51,327 bases of DNA, from positions 1-51,327 of the forward strand of contig CAJMLY010000015.1 of the NCBI GenBank assembly GCA_905214425.1, written 5' to 3'. This document shows positions 1 through 8,164 of this stretch, piece after piece (within the stretch, counting starts at the first letter, position 1; every line of letters starts with the position of its first letter). Source of the stretch: an uncultured bacterium (GTDB taxonomy: Bacteria; Actinomycetota; Coriobacteriia; Coriobacteriales; Coriobacteriaceae). The position numbers were made by a program, and so were the translations under genes. Under the pieces are notes generated by a model. That model saw nothing but the letters and a program-made list of their open reading frames with translations, ran no database searches and was not told the DNA's origin.

Positions 1-454
1 GCAGGCCCAGCAGGCGGTCGGCTAGTTCGTAGACGCGCTCGCCGCGACCCTTGAGTGCCAGGATTTCCAAGCAGTTGTGGTGATCCAAATGCACGTGCAT
101 CGTCGATACGATCTCGTCGGTGTAGTCGTGCTGCACCTCGTCCAGGCGGCGCGTCAGATCGCCGGTGTGATGGTCGTAGATCATGGTGAGCGACCCGATA
201 ACGTGCTCATCGGGCGTGCGCATCTGCTCTTTGGCGATCGAGGCGCGAATCAAATCGCGCACGGCCTCGGAGCGGTTGGCCACGTCGCCGCGGCGCGCGA
301 TCTGCTCGTCAAAACGGCGCAGCAGGTCGTCGGGTGCGGTAACCGAAAAACGGACCAGCTCGGAGCCGGAGCCACCACAGTGGCAGCCCGCGTCACCGTC
401 CGCCCCGTGCGGATGCTCGTGCTCGTACTCGCAACAGTGCTCGTGTTCGGCCAC
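1..454 (-). CDS. nikR: Nickel-responsive transcriptional regulator NikR (5' part; runs off the left edge)
   Basis: Ribbon-helix-helix nickel sensor that represses nickel uptake genes when metal is bound. The N-terminal RHH segment (about residues 32-72, with the NRSEAVRDLI helix) is followed by the ACT-like metal domain. The four family nickel ligands are present: His109 (EVQHD), His120 and His122 (MHVHLDH) and Cys128 (HNCLEI). The C-terminus lies outside the window. An unusual first 30 residues are rich in His and Cys (HEHCCEYEHEHPHG, then CHC), an extra likely metal-binding tail that E. coli NikR lacks. I chose the GTG at 454; it lies one base after the stop of the upstream gene, which implies co-transcription and coupled translation. 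A metal regulator is near certain; nickel rather than cobalt is inferred from the ligand set. Confidence 0.88.
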   Translation of the reverse strand, partial: MAEHEHCCEYEHEHPHGADGDAGCHCGGSGSELVRFSVTAPDDLLRRFDEQIARRGDVANRSEAVRDLIRASIAKEQMRTPDEHVIGSLTMIYDHHTGDLTRRLDEVQHDYTDEIVSTMHVHLDHHNCLEILALKGRGERVYELADRLLGL

Positions 455-455
455 C

Positions 456-704
456 TTACACCAGCTTCACGGAGCCGACGGAGTTGTGGTCGGCCTCGAT
501 GGCTTCCTCGTAGCCCTCGAGCGCGTCATGCGCCTCGTGGAGCGCGGCCATGGCGGCCTCGAGCTTGGCGCCGATGCGCTCCATGTCAAAATTCTCGGTC
601 GCATGCAGCAGCTGATGGCTCCACTCGTGAGCGAGCTCGATGGTGTCGTCGACCTGCTTGACGCTCATGGCAAGCTGGCTCATGTTCATTCCAACATCAT
701 GCAT
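456..704 (-). CDS. Small helical protein of unknown function, upstream partner of nikR
   Basis: An 82-residue protein I do not recognise. It is acidic, Met- and His-rich near the start and predicted almost wholly helical (MSVKQVDDTIELAHEW, then alternating E/A/L heptad-like stretches), with no signal peptide or membrane segment. An AAGGAG ribosome site lies 7 bases before the ATG. Its stop is one base before the nikR GTG, so the two form an operon. That placement suggests a metal-homeostasis role, but nothing in the sequence proves it. The 231 bases to the right hold only a weak inverted repeat (AACGGGT at about 781, ACCCGTT at about 808), with no clear NikR operator. Confidence 0.7.
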   Translation of the reverse strand: MHDVGMNMSQLAMSVKQVDDTIELAHEWSHQLLHATENFDMERIGAKLEAAMAALHEAHDALEGYEEAIEADHNSVGSVKLV

Positions 705-935
705 GGGAAATCTCCTTTTGTATGGGGCAGTTCAGTGGTTCAGATTTTACTACGCCCGCTCTGCGCGCAGCTGCATAAGAAAACGGGTACGAGTCTGTGC
801 GACCCGCACCCGTTCACTGGGGGCTGTTTGTGACTACCATACTATCCGTGGTTGCACTCGGTGCATTCAGAAGTCCGGCGAGCGGCGTAAAAGCGCTCAT
901 GGACGGCAGGCAGACGGCAACATGTAACAAGCGTA

Positions 936-1256
936 TTACAGATGCTTCTCCAGCAGCGCCTGCAGCCTCGCCTTGGGCAGAGCGCCAACCGAGCGGTCAA
1001 TCTCCTCGCCGTTCTTAAACACAATCAGCGTGGGGATGCTCATGACGCCATACTTCATGGCCAGGTCCTGGTTGTCGTCGACGTTGCATTTGGCAACGGC
1101 AAGCTTGCCCGCCAGCTCATCGGCAACCTCGTCAACGATGGGCGAGAGGGATCGACAGGGCCCGCACCACGGTGCCCAAAAATCGACCAGCACGGGCAGG
1201 CTGTCGTTAACGATGGAATCGAAGTTCTCGGGGGTAATCTGATTAATGTCAGCCAT
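936..1256 (-). CDS. trxA: Thioredoxin
   Basis: 106-residue cytoplasmic thioredoxin, the usual length. The active site WCGPC is at residues 30-34, followed by the conserved cis-Pro segment (MSIPTLIVFKNGEE). It reduces disulphides using electrons from thioredoxin reductase, which is not in this window. I chose the ATG at 1256 because GGAGG lies 5 bases upstream and the protein then begins MADINQIT, as is normal for the family. The frame is open further upstream, but nothing supports an earlier start. It is monocistronic and faces away from the next gene. Confidence 0.95.
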   Translation of the reverse strand: MADINQITPENFDSIVNDSLPVLVDFWAPWCGPCRSLSPIVDEVADELAGKLAVAKCNVDDNQDLAMKYGVMSIPTLIVFKNGEEIDRSVGALPKARLQALLEKHL

Positions 1257-1319
1257 GGTGACCTCCATAATGCGACGCGGCTCGGCCGCGTAAAACTCAG
1301 TACGACCGTGCTTATACCC

Positions 1320-1364
1320 AGCCGCCCGCAAAGCAACCACTCGCGGGCGGCTCTTTTATATAAT
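1320..1364 (+). promoter_or_regulatory. Perfect 10-bp hairpin followed by T-run and TATAAT box
   Basis: AGCCGCCCGC (1320-1329) pairs perfectly with GCGGGCGGCT (1343-1352) and is followed by CTTTTATATAAT. As + strand RNA it resembles an intrinsic terminator, yet no + strand gene lies upstream. The same stretch holds a consensus TATAAT (1359-1364) placed correctly to serve the gene starting at 1393. It may insulate that promoter or lie in the divergent trxA leader. Confidence 0.5.
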
Positions 1365-1392
1365 GGTGGGCACGCAAACGATTGGAGAGCGC

Positions 1393-1968
1393 ATGCCCAC
1401 GTCACAAAGCCAGAAAAAAGAAGCCATCGCCCAGGCGACCGAGCAGGAGCTCGCATCGCTCGCGGTCCGTGGCGTGCGTATTGCGGGCAACGCGTGCTCG
1501 CCGATCGTGCTGGTCAAAGGCGATTTGGACGAGGCCGAGCGTTCGGGTGGCGAGCTTGCCGCCGGCCCGGATGGCGCGGCGTTGCGCAAGGCGCTTGGGG
1601 CCATCGGCTACGCGCCCGAGGATTTTTGCGTGCTGGCAAGCGTCGCCGGCGTGGGTGACGGGGCGGTCGCGACAGGCGAGGGCCTACCGTGCGAGCTGTT
1701 CCGCGAGGCGCTCGAGGCCTTGGACCCCGAGGCGGTCTTGCTGCTGGACGATCGCGCGGCCGATACCATGCGCGAGACCTATGCCGACATGCTTGTGGCA
1801 ATCGACGACTTCGATACCGCTATGCTCAAGCCCGGCTTGGTCGCCCATGTGCAGGGCCGCCGCGTGCTCGCGCTCGACGGCTTTGAGGCGGCACTCACTG
1901 ACAAAGCCGCCAAGCAGCGCATGTGGGCATACATCAAGCAGCTGACCCCGGCAGCCGCTCCGCTGTAG
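1393..1968 (+). CDS. Uracil-DNA-glycosylase-superfamily-like protein with degenerate active-site motifs
   Basis: 191 residues. Its layout follows type 4/5 uracil-DNA glycosylases. A strand and loop IVLVKGDLDEAERSGG (residues 38-53) lies where the family has a GEAPG-type motif. GPDGAALRKALGAIG (58-72) matches the helix that normally follows. DPEAVLLLDDRAADTM (111-126) matches the central strand. LDGFEAALTDKAAKQRMW (161-178) lies where the HPA/HPS catalytic loop and last helix belong. The catalytic GEAPG and the HPA histidine are replaced (KGDLD, LDGF), so it is probably not an active glycosylase. The four-cysteine Fe-S set of type 4 enzymes is not evident. Start: ATG at 1393, 5 bases after GGAG. 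The homology is judged by eye; the fold assignment is moderate and the loss of catalysis is inferred. Confidence 0.55.
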   Translation: MPTSQSQKKEAIAQATEQELASLAVRGVRIAGNACSPIVLVKGDLDEAERSGGELAAGPDGAALRKALGAIGYAPEDFCVLASVAGVGDGAVATGEGLPCELFREALEALDPEAVLLLDDRAADTMRETYADMLVAIDDFDTAMLKPGLVAHVQGRRVLALDGFEAALTDKAAKQRMWAYIKQLTPAAAPL

Positions 1969-1986
1969 CGAGGCTGGCGGCAGCCC

Positions 1987-3264
1987 CTATATCACGGCGC
2001 GCAGCTCAAACCGATCGCCGTTAATGCGGAACTGACAGTTGCCGTTCATGCGCTCCACGGCAAGTTTGATGCTCTTGGTGCCAAAGCCGTGGCCCGCATG
2101 CCGGGTCACGGGCATGCCGTCGACCATGCGCGGCGCGCGGTCAAACGTGTTGGAAACTAACAGCAGCAGCTGGCCGTCCTCTAATCGCAGGTCAAAGTCG
2201 ACGAATCGCTTTCCCTGGGGCGCGGCGCTCGCGGCGGTGATAGCGTTTTCCAAGGCATTTGAGAGCACGCTAAACAGGTCGGCGTCACCTACGTGGATGG
2301 TTTCGGGTACGGCGGCGCGCAGGTTGGCGGTAATGCCGTTTCTATTGATATCCGAGTTAAATGACGAAAGCGCGATGTTTACGGTCTCGTTGGCGCAGAA
2401 GCGGCGTACGGCGGTGCGATCGCCGGCTTCGCAGAGTTCATCGATGCGTTTGAGCGCCTCGTCGGTGTGGCCCTCCTCAATTAAAGCGGCCAGGCCGCGT
2501 AGGAAGTGGCGCATATCGTGGCGAAGAATCGACAGCTCGCGCCCAGATTGACGCCAAGCCTCGAGCTCTTTGATGGCGGCGCTGTCGCGGGTTTCGAGCA
2601 TCCAGCGCTCTCGCTCGGCGGTTTCCTTTTCTTCGTATTCGCGCAGGTAAACGGCAAGAAACATAAGATAGAAGGCACAGAGCGCAAATGCCAAAAACTC
2701 AACCGTTACCACCGAGCCCGAGTGGAACAGCGTGGTGTAGACGTTGGTGGCATAGTCAAAGACGTAATAGACGAGCGGCAGGATTAAAAGGATGCCCAGC
2801 TCGGTGGTGCTTTTAATCGCCAAGCGTGGACCGATGTCGCCGGCCCAATGCAACAGGACGGCAAAGACGGCGAGTGTGGTCGCGATGCGCGCCAGATAGT
2901 ACGCGATCTGCGAATCGGTTGCGGCAAAGGCGGCGATGCCCATCCAATTGCTGAACTGGCAGCTCAGATAAGCACTCGTAATGCCGAGCGCGGCAAGCAG
3001 CGGGCTCAGGCGGTAGCGCGCACACAGGTAGACGATAAGCGGCAGGTGCACGGCAAGTGGATAAACCTGTCGGGCAAATAGTTCGCCGCCAACGACATTG
3101 GCGATCGAAAAGGCAGCGCCGGTCACGATGCCGACCAACACCAGTTCAAGCGCATGACGCCGGTTGATCTCGACACCGCACAGCGCCGCCGAGGCAAAGA
3201 CGCCAAAGAGCAGCGTCGTGGCGTGGTGGATTGCCCAAAGGACCATTTCGACCGAGGAGACCAT
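1987..3264 (-). CDS. Sensor histidine kinase, AgrC-like (GHKL ATPase)
   Basis: 425 residues. The first ~195 are hydrophobic, with about six membrane helices, the usual arrangement in peptide-pheromone sensors such as AgrC or FsrC. A coiled linker (about 197-228) leads to the phosphoacceptor LRHDMRHFL, then the N-box NALENAI and the G-box GHGFGTKSI of a GHKL ATPase. It would autophosphorylate and pass phosphate to the LytTR regulator encoded just upstream. The start ATG overlaps the regulator's stop by one base (TGATG), so translation is coupled. No agrB- or agrD-like peptide gene lies nearby, so the ligand is unknown. Confidence 0.9.
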   Translation of the reverse strand: MVSSVEMVLWAIHHATTLLFGVFASAALCGVEINRRHALELVLVGIVTGAAFSIANVVGGELFARQVYPLAVHLPLIVYLCARYRLSPLLAALGITSAYLSCQFSNWMGIAAFAATDSQIAYYLARIATTLAVFAVLLHWAGDIGPRLAIKSTTELGILLILPLVYYVFDYATNVYTTLFHSGSVVTVEFLAFALCAFYLMFLAVYLREYEEKETAERERWMLETRDSAAIKELEAWRQSGRELSILRHDMRHFLRGLAALIEEGHTDEALKRIDELCEAGDRTAVRRFCANETVNIALSSFNSDINRNGITANLRAAVPETIHVGDADLFSVLSNALENAITAASAAPQGKRFVDFDLRLEDGQLLLLVSNTFDRAPRMVDGMPVTRHAGHGFGTKSIKLAVERMNGNCQFRINGDRFELRAVI

Positions 3265-3986
3265 CAGTGTCTCCCACCCTCAAAGCGCACCGCAAAGTAG
3301 GCGTCTTGGAATCCCTGCTTGCAACTGCGCGAAAGCGGGATGCACGCGCCCGAGCGCATGACGATGTCCGTGCGGTCAAAGTGATCGATATTGCGCAGGT
3401 TGACCTGGTAGCTGCGGTGGCATTTAAAGAAGACCGCGTTTTGCTCCAAGCGGTCCTCGACGCTGCGGAACGACTCGAGTGCCTCGATATCGCGTCCGTC
3501 GCGCAGGTGGAAGACCACGTGCTTGTTGCGCGCCTCGGCATATTCGATGTCGGACAGGCGCAGGGCGTGGTAGCCAAAGGAAGTTTTGATCACGAGCTCG
3601 TCGGTTGCCGCCGGGCGCATGCTCGAAAGCTCGTCGAGTAACTGCGCCAGGCGTTCGTAAGTCACTGGCTTGAGCAGATAGTCGAAGGCGCGGACCTCGT
3701 AGGATTCCAGCGCGAACTCGGGCGACGAGGTGAGGAACACCAGGCGCACGGCGGTGTCGGCCTGGCGCAGTTCGCGTGCGGTGTCCATGCCGTTGACGAG
3801 CGGCATGATCATGTCGAGCAGAATGATGTCGGCGCGCGATGCGGCATGGCGGGCCAGCAGGTCCTCGCCGCGTGTGACGAGCGCAACATCGACCGCCGTG
3901 CCCGTCTCGGTCGACCAACGGTCGATCATCCGGTGCAGTCTATCTAGAAAAGCGACATCATCGTCGCAGGCAATAATCTTGAGCAT
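3264..3986 (-). CDS. LytTR-family response regulator, AgrA-like
   Basis: 240 residues: receiver domain (1-120) then LytTR DNA-binding domain (about 140-235). Receiver residues are present: acidic pocket CDDD (7-10), phosphoacceptor Asp58 (ILLDMIMP), Thr86 and Lys106 (LLKPVTY). The LytTR part includes FGYHALRLSDIEY and the typical FFKCHRSYQVNLRNI. It is the first gene of a two-gene leftward unit with the kinase. Targets cannot be read from the window. The 292 bases between this gene and nadA hold the nad promoter at the right end and nothing else recognisable. Confidence 0.92.
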   Translation of the reverse strand: MLKIIACDDDVAFLDRLHRMIDRWSTETGTAVDVALVTRGEDLLARHAASRADIILLDMIMPLVNGMDTARELRQADTAVRLVFLTSSPEFALESYEVRAFDYLLKPVTYERLAQLLDELSSMRPAATDELVIKTSFGYHALRLSDIEYAEARNKHVVFHLRDGRDIEALESFRSVEDRLEQNAVFFKCHRSYQVNLRNIDHFDRTDIVMRSGACIPLSRSCKQGFQDAYFAVRFEGGRH

Positions 3987-4193
3987 TCGGCCCCCTTAAG
4001 TAGTTCGATTTTGCCACATCGGGTACGCGCCGCTTGCGGGGGTGCGGACCGTTTGCGCCCCACGGCGTGCAACTCGCGCCAAGCGGTATTGCGGTGGCGA
4101 AAGATGCCTCCTGCGCCATCGAGAGCTCAGCTATCCTCAGCTTGCCAGTTCGAATATGGACCTGCCACATGATTGAATCTTTATTTCAACTTT

Positions 4194-4243
4194 ACACCTA
4201 GGTTTACAGCTGTCTTGTCAGCTGTAAACCTAGGTGTCATACT
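4194..4243 (+). promoter_or_regulatory. nad operon promoter with perfect 19-bp inverted repeat, probable NiaR operator
   Basis: Arms 4194-4212 and 4219-4237 are exact reverse complements separated by TCTTGT; each holds GTTTACA or its complement TGTAAAC. A promoter is readable across it: TTGTCA (4215-4220), a 17-base spacer, then CATACT (4238-4243), so the right arm fills the spacer. A dimeric repressor here would block initiation. The operon's last gene encodes a NiaR/3H-type repressor, the natural candidate to bind it. Binding is inferred. Confidence 0.75.
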
Positions 4244-4278
4244 AAAGCCCCAAGATTCGCCAAAAGAGAGGGGCCTTG

Positions 4279-5304
4279 ATGGCACAGAGCGCGAACATGG
4301 ATGCGTCGGAGCTTGCACGCGATATCGCGGCCGGCTTGGCATCGGCAACGACGGCAACGGAGCGTGCGGCACTGGTGCCCGCAGAGCTCGTCGAGGCCAT
4401 TCAGCAACTAAAAACCCAACGTGACGCGGTGATCCTGGCGCACTATTACGTGGCGCCCGAGGTCCAAGCCGTTGCCGATTACGTCGGCGATAGCTTCTAC
4501 CTGGCAAAGCTCGCCAAGAGCCTGCCGCAGCAGACCATCGTGTTGTGCGGCGTGGAGTTTATGGGCGAGAGCGCCAAGCTGCTCAATCCCACTAAGACCG
4601 TGCTGCTGCCCGAGCCGGGCGCGGACTGTCCCATGGCGCACATGGTCAAGCGCGAGACGGTCGACGCGGCGCGCGCCGAGTACGGCGACGACCTGGCCGT
4701 GGTGTGCTACGTCAACTCCACGGTCGAGATCAAGAGCTGGAGCGACGTGTGCGTCACCAGCTCCAACGCCGTTAAGATCGTGTCCGAGCTGCCGCAGCAG
4801 CATATCCTGTTCATTCCCGACCAAAACCTGGGACGCTTCGTAGCCGAGCAGGTGCCGCAAAAGCACGTCATCCTCAACAACGGTTACTGCCCGCGCCATC
4901 ACATCATCACCGTCGAGCAGATCGTCGACGCGACGGAGGCCCACCCCGACGCGCTCGTGCTGGCGCACCCCGAGTGCAAGGCCGACGTCCTGGCCGAGGC
5001 CGACTACATCGGCTCCACCGCCGGCATCATCAAGTATGCCGAGGAGTCCGACGCGAGCGAGTTCATTATCGTGACGGTCCGCGGCGTGCTCTACGAGCTC
5101 GAGCGCCGCTGCCAGGGCACCGGCAAGAAGTTCTACTTCCCCGTGGTGCAGCCCACCTGCGTCAACATGGATCTCATCACGCTCGAAAAGCTCGTGCGCT
5201 GCCTGGAGACGGGCGAGGGCGAGGTGCAGATCGGCGTGTCGGACGAGGCTGCCGACCAGGCCAAACTCACGCTCGACCGCATGCTCGAGTACGCAGCACG
5301 CTAG
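4279..5304 (+). CDS. nadA: Quinolinate synthase
   Basis: 341 residues. Condenses iminoaspartate with dihydroxyacetone phosphate to quinolinate, the second step of de novo NAD synthesis, using an oxygen-sensitive [4Fe-4S] cluster. Family segments seen: VILAHYYVAPEVQAVADYVG near residue 51, CGVEFMGE (Cys90), NNGYCPRHH (Cys204) and QPTCVNMD (Cys294). The three cysteines match the cluster ligands of the family by position. A TTG lies directly before the chosen ATG; AGAGAGGGG precedes both. It is the first gene of the nad operon. Confidence 0.96.
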   Translation: MAQSANMDASELARDIAAGLASATTATERAALVPAELVEAIQQLKTQRDAVILAHYYVAPEVQAVADYVGDSFYLAKLAKSLPQQTIVLCGVEFMGESAKLLNPTKTVLLPEPGADCPMAHMVKRETVDAARAEYGDDLAVVCYVNSTVEIKSWSDVCVTSSNAVKIVSELPQQHILFIPDQNLGRFVAEQVPQKHVILNNGYCPRHHIITVEQIVDATEAHPDALVLAHPECKADVLAEADYIGSTAGIIKYAEESDASEFIIVTVRGVLYELERRCQGTGKKFYFPVVQPTCVNMDLITLEKLVRCLETGEGEVQIGVSDEAADQAKLTLDRMLEYAAR

Positions 5305-5360
5305 AACGATGTGTCATGAGGGGCAGTCCCTTATGCCACATTACAAGGGAGAGGATTCCT

Positions 5361-6737
5361 GTGGAAACCAAACAATACCCCGACATGGAGTGCGACGTCG
5401 TTATTGCCGGCTGCGGCGTAGCGGGCTTGTACGCGGCTCTCAACCTGCCGACGAGCACGCGCGTGATCATGCTCTCCAAGGGCGCTGTCGACGAGTGCGA
5501 TTCGATGCTCGCGCAGGGCGGCATCTGCGTGCTGCCCGAAGGCTCGGACTACGATGCCTTCTTTGAGGACACCATGCACGCCGGCCACTACGAGAACCGC
5601 CGCGAGAGCGTCGACATCATGATTCGCTCGAGCCGCTCGGTCATCAACGACCTGCTGGCGATGGGCGTGGATTTTGAGCGCAAGGCCGACGGCAGCCTCA
5701 ATTTTACCCGCGAGGGCGCGCACAGCCGTCCGCGCATTGCCTTCCATGCCGACATTACGGGCAAGGAGATCACGACCAAGCTGCTCCAGGCCGTTCGCAA
5801 GCTGGACAACGTGCAGATTTTGGAGCACGTGGCCATGACCGACATCCTGACCGCCGAGCGCGATGACGCCACGGTGTGCACCGGCGTCGTCGCCGTAGCC
5901 GTGGACGAGGACAACTCGGTTCGCCCCGCCGACGAGCTGGCAAATGCCGCTGAGGGCGTGCATGCCGGTAAGCCGTTTAAGATCCATGCCCGCCACACGC
6001 TGTGGGCGACGGGCGGCATTGGCGGCGTCTACGACCACTCGACTAACTACCCGCAGCTCACGGGCGACGCCTGCTACATCGCTCAGGAGCATGGCATTAA
6101 GATGGAGCACCTGGACTACGTGCAGATCCATCCCACGGGTCTGTTCTCGCCGCAGCCGGGTCGCACGTTCCTGATCAGCGAGAGCTGCCGCGGCGAGGGC
6201 GCGATTTTGCTCAACGCCGCCGGCGAGCGTTTTACCGACGAGTTGCAGCCGCGCGACGTTGTCGCCGCCGCCATCCGCGAGCAGATGAAGCAGGATGACA
6301 CCGAGCACGAGTGGCTGAGCTTTGCCCCCGTCGAGCGCGACGTGGTGACCGGGCACTTCGCCAACATCCGCGCGCGCTGCCTGGAGGACGGTCGCGACAT
6401 CCTGGATGAGCCCATTCCCGTTACGCCGACGCAGCACTACTTTATGGGCGGCGTGTGGGTCGACAAGGACGGCCGCACCTCGATGCCCGAGCTCTACGCC
6501 GCGGGCGAGACGGCCTGCAACGGCGTTCACGGCAAGAACCGCCTTGCTTCAAACAGCCTGCTCGAGGCGCTGGTCTGGGGTCGTCGCGCCGCGTGGTATA
6601 TGCGTACCGGCGAGTCGCTGGCCGTGGAGCAGGCGGGCGATCCCGCGCTCGATGGCCGTCATCGCGCCCTGGGCGCCGACCCTCTGGCAATCGATGATTT
6701 GGCCCGTGCCGCCGGCACGCAGGCCGTGGAGGAGTAG
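5361..6737 (+). CDS. nadB: L-aspartate oxidase
   Basis: 458 residues, somewhat shorter than E. coli NadB (540) because the C-terminal helical domain is reduced. It oxidises L-aspartate to iminoaspartate with FAD. Evidence: N-terminal dinucleotide fold AGCGVAGLYAAL, SMLAQGGICV, the capping-domain segment HPTGLF, catalytic-region ESCRGEGAIL, and the late FAD segment AAGETACNGVHGKNRLASNS. The GTG at 5361 is chosen because GGGAGAGG lies just upstream and the protein then starts directly before the FAD fold. The frame is open far upstream inside nadA, but only by chance. A 56-base gap separates it from nadA. Confidence 0.95.
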   Translation: METKQYPDMECDVVIAGCGVAGLYAALNLPTSTRVIMLSKGAVDECDSMLAQGGICVLPEGSDYDAFFEDTMHAGHYENRRESVDIMIRSSRSVINDLLAMGVDFERKADGSLNFTREGAHSRPRIAFHADITGKEITTKLLQAVRKLDNVQILEHVAMTDILTAERDDATVCTGVVAVAVDEDNSVRPADELANAAEGVHAGKPFKIHARHTLWATGGIGGVYDHSTNYPQLTGDACYIAQEHGIKMEHLDYVQIHPTGLFSPQPGRTFLISESCRGEGAILLNAAGERFTDELQPRDVVAAAIREQMKQDDTEHEWLSFAPVERDVVTGHFANIRARCLEDGRDILDEPIPVTPTQHYFMGGVWVDKDGRTSMPELYAAGETACNGVHGKNRLASNSLLEALVWGRRAAWYMRTGESLAVEQAGDPALDGRHRALGADPLAIDDLARAAGTQAVEE

Positions 6738-6740
6738 ACC

Positions 6741-7601
6741 ATGAATCCCATTACCATGAAGCTCGTCGTCGATGATCTGATTCTGCAAGCTCTGCGCGAG
6801 GACATTACGTTTGAGGACGTGAGCACGGCGAGCGTGTGCCCCACGGCGCGTCCCGCCACGGTGGAGCTTATCGCCAAAGCCGATGGCATCATTGCCGGCC
6901 TGGATGTGTTCGCTCGCACCTTTGAGCTGCTGGATTCGCAGAGCTCGGTGCTGTTTGATGTTGCCGACGGTGACGAGGTGCATGCCGGCGACCACGTGGG
7001 TCAGGTGCGCGGCGATGCGCGTGTGCTGCTTTCGGGCGAGCGCGTGGCGCTCAACTACCTGCAGCGCATGAGCGGCATCGCTACCTATACGCACAGCATG
7101 GCCGCGGCGCTCGAGGGAACCAAGACCGTGCTCGTCGACACGCGCAAGACCACACCGGGCATGCGCGTGTTTGAGAAGGCGGCGGTTGAGATTGGCGGCG
7201 GCAGCAACCACCGTTACAACCTGTCGACGGCCGTCATGCTCAAGGACAACCACATCGATGCCGCCGGTGGCGTGACGCGCGCGATCGAGATGGCGCGCGC
7301 CCATGCATCGTTTACCACGACGGTCGAGATCGAGTGCGAGAACCTGGACATGGTGCGCGAGGCCGTGGAGGCCGGCGCCGACATCATCATGTTCGACAAC
7401 ATGACCCATGACGACATGGCCGCCGCTATTGAACTTATCGCCGGCCGCGCCAAGACCGAGTGCTCGGGCAACGTGGATGCCAGCAATATCCGCGCGCTTG
7501 CCGACCTGGGCGTTGACTTTATTAGCTCGGGCGCCCTGACGCACTCCGCGCCGATCCTCGACCTCTCGCTTAAGCACCTGCGTCTGCTGGACGGTAAATA
7601 A
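6741..7601 (+). CDS. nadC: Nicotinate-nucleotide pyrophosphorylase (carboxylating)
   Basis: 286 residues, normal length. Converts quinolinate plus PRPP to nicotinate mononucleotide with loss of CO2. Type II PRTase signatures are clear: LNYLQRMSGIAT, VDTRKTTPGMR (the Arg-Lys pair that holds quinolinate), GGGSNHRYNL, LKDNHI, IMFDNM and the late SSGALTHSAP. It begins 3 bases after the nadB stop and its stop overlaps the niaR start, so it is tightly coupled in the operon. Confidence 0.97.
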   Translation: MNPITMKLVVDDLILQALREDITFEDVSTASVCPTARPATVELIAKADGIIAGLDVFARTFELLDSQSSVLFDVADGDEVHAGDHVGQVRGDARVLLSGERVALNYLQRMSGIATYTHSMAAALEGTKTVLVDTRKTTPGMRVFEKAAVEIGGGSNHRYNLSTAVMLKDNHIDAAGGVTRAIEMARAHASFTTTVEIECENLDMVREAVEAGADIIMFDNMTHDDMAAAIELIAGRAKTECSGNVDASNIRALADLGVDFISSGALTHSAPILDLSLKHLRLLDGK

Positions 7602-8146
7602 TGAACGCCCGCGAGCGTCGCCGTGCCATCATGGCCGTGCTCGAGGGGGCCAAGGGGCCCGTATCGGGCAGCGCGCTTGCCCGCGAGGTGGGTGTGAGCC
7701 GCCAGATCGTGGTGCAGGACATCGCCCTGCTGCGCGCCGATGGGCACGATATCGTGGCGACCAACCGCGGCTACGTGCTGCAGGAGGCCCCCAGCAGCCC
7801 CGCCGTGCCTACGCGCTTGGTCAAGGTTCGCCACAGCGTGGAGCAGGCAGGCGATGAGCTCACGAGTATCGTCGACGCCGGCGGCGCCGTGCTCAACGTG
7901 ATTGTCAATCACCGCGTGTACGGTAAGATTACGGCCGACCTGGACATCCGCAATCGTCGCGATGTCGAGCGCTATCTGCGCGATATCGAGAGCGGCAAGA
8001 GCTTTCCGCTGCTGACGGTGACCAGCGGCTACCACTTCCATCGCATTGCGGCGGAGGACGAACAGACCCTCGACGAGATCGAGGCGATGCTCAAGGAAAA
8101 AGGCTACCTAGCAGACCTGATGCCCTACGAAGACGATTTGTCCTAG
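7601..8146 (+). CDS. niaR: NAD-biosynthesis repressor, HTH_11 plus 3H domain (NiaR/NadR type)
   Basis: 181 residues. Residues 5-60 form a winged helix-turn-helix (SALAREVGVSRQIVVQDIALLR). The remainder is a 3H domain with the conserved histidines in VRHSVEQ, VNHRVYG and GYHFHRI. In the family this domain binds a metal and senses nicotinic acid, turning off NAD synthesis genes. The start shares a base with the nadC stop (TAATG). Its position as last gene in the operon, together with the palindrome at 4194-4237, suggests feedback control of the whole unit. Confidence 0.9.
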   Translation: MNARERRRAIMAVLEGAKGPVSGSALAREVGVSRQIVVQDIALLRADGHDIVATNRGYVLQEAPSSPAVPTRLVKVRHSVEQAGDELTSIVDAGGAVLNVIVNHRVYGKITADLDIRNRRDVERYLRDIESGKSFPLLTVTSGYHFHRIAAEDEQTLDEIEAMLKEKGYLADLMPYEDDLS

Positions 8147-8164
8147 TCGACGCCGCATCTATAA

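Noticed and set aside
705..935. NikR operator upstream of the nik genes
   Set aside because: No GTATGA-N16-TCATAC-type palindrome seen; only a weak AACGGGT/ACCCGTT pair.
3958..4170. 70-residue leftward frame upstream of the LytTR regulator as a pheromone precursor
   Set aside because: It overlaps the regulator start, has no ribosome site, no hydrophobic leader and no AgrD-like Cys/acidic tail.
4974..5360. nadB beginning inside nadA
   Set aside because: The frame is open, but the translation before 5361 is Arg-rich shadow sequence of nadA; a ribosome site and GTG immediately precede the FAD fold.
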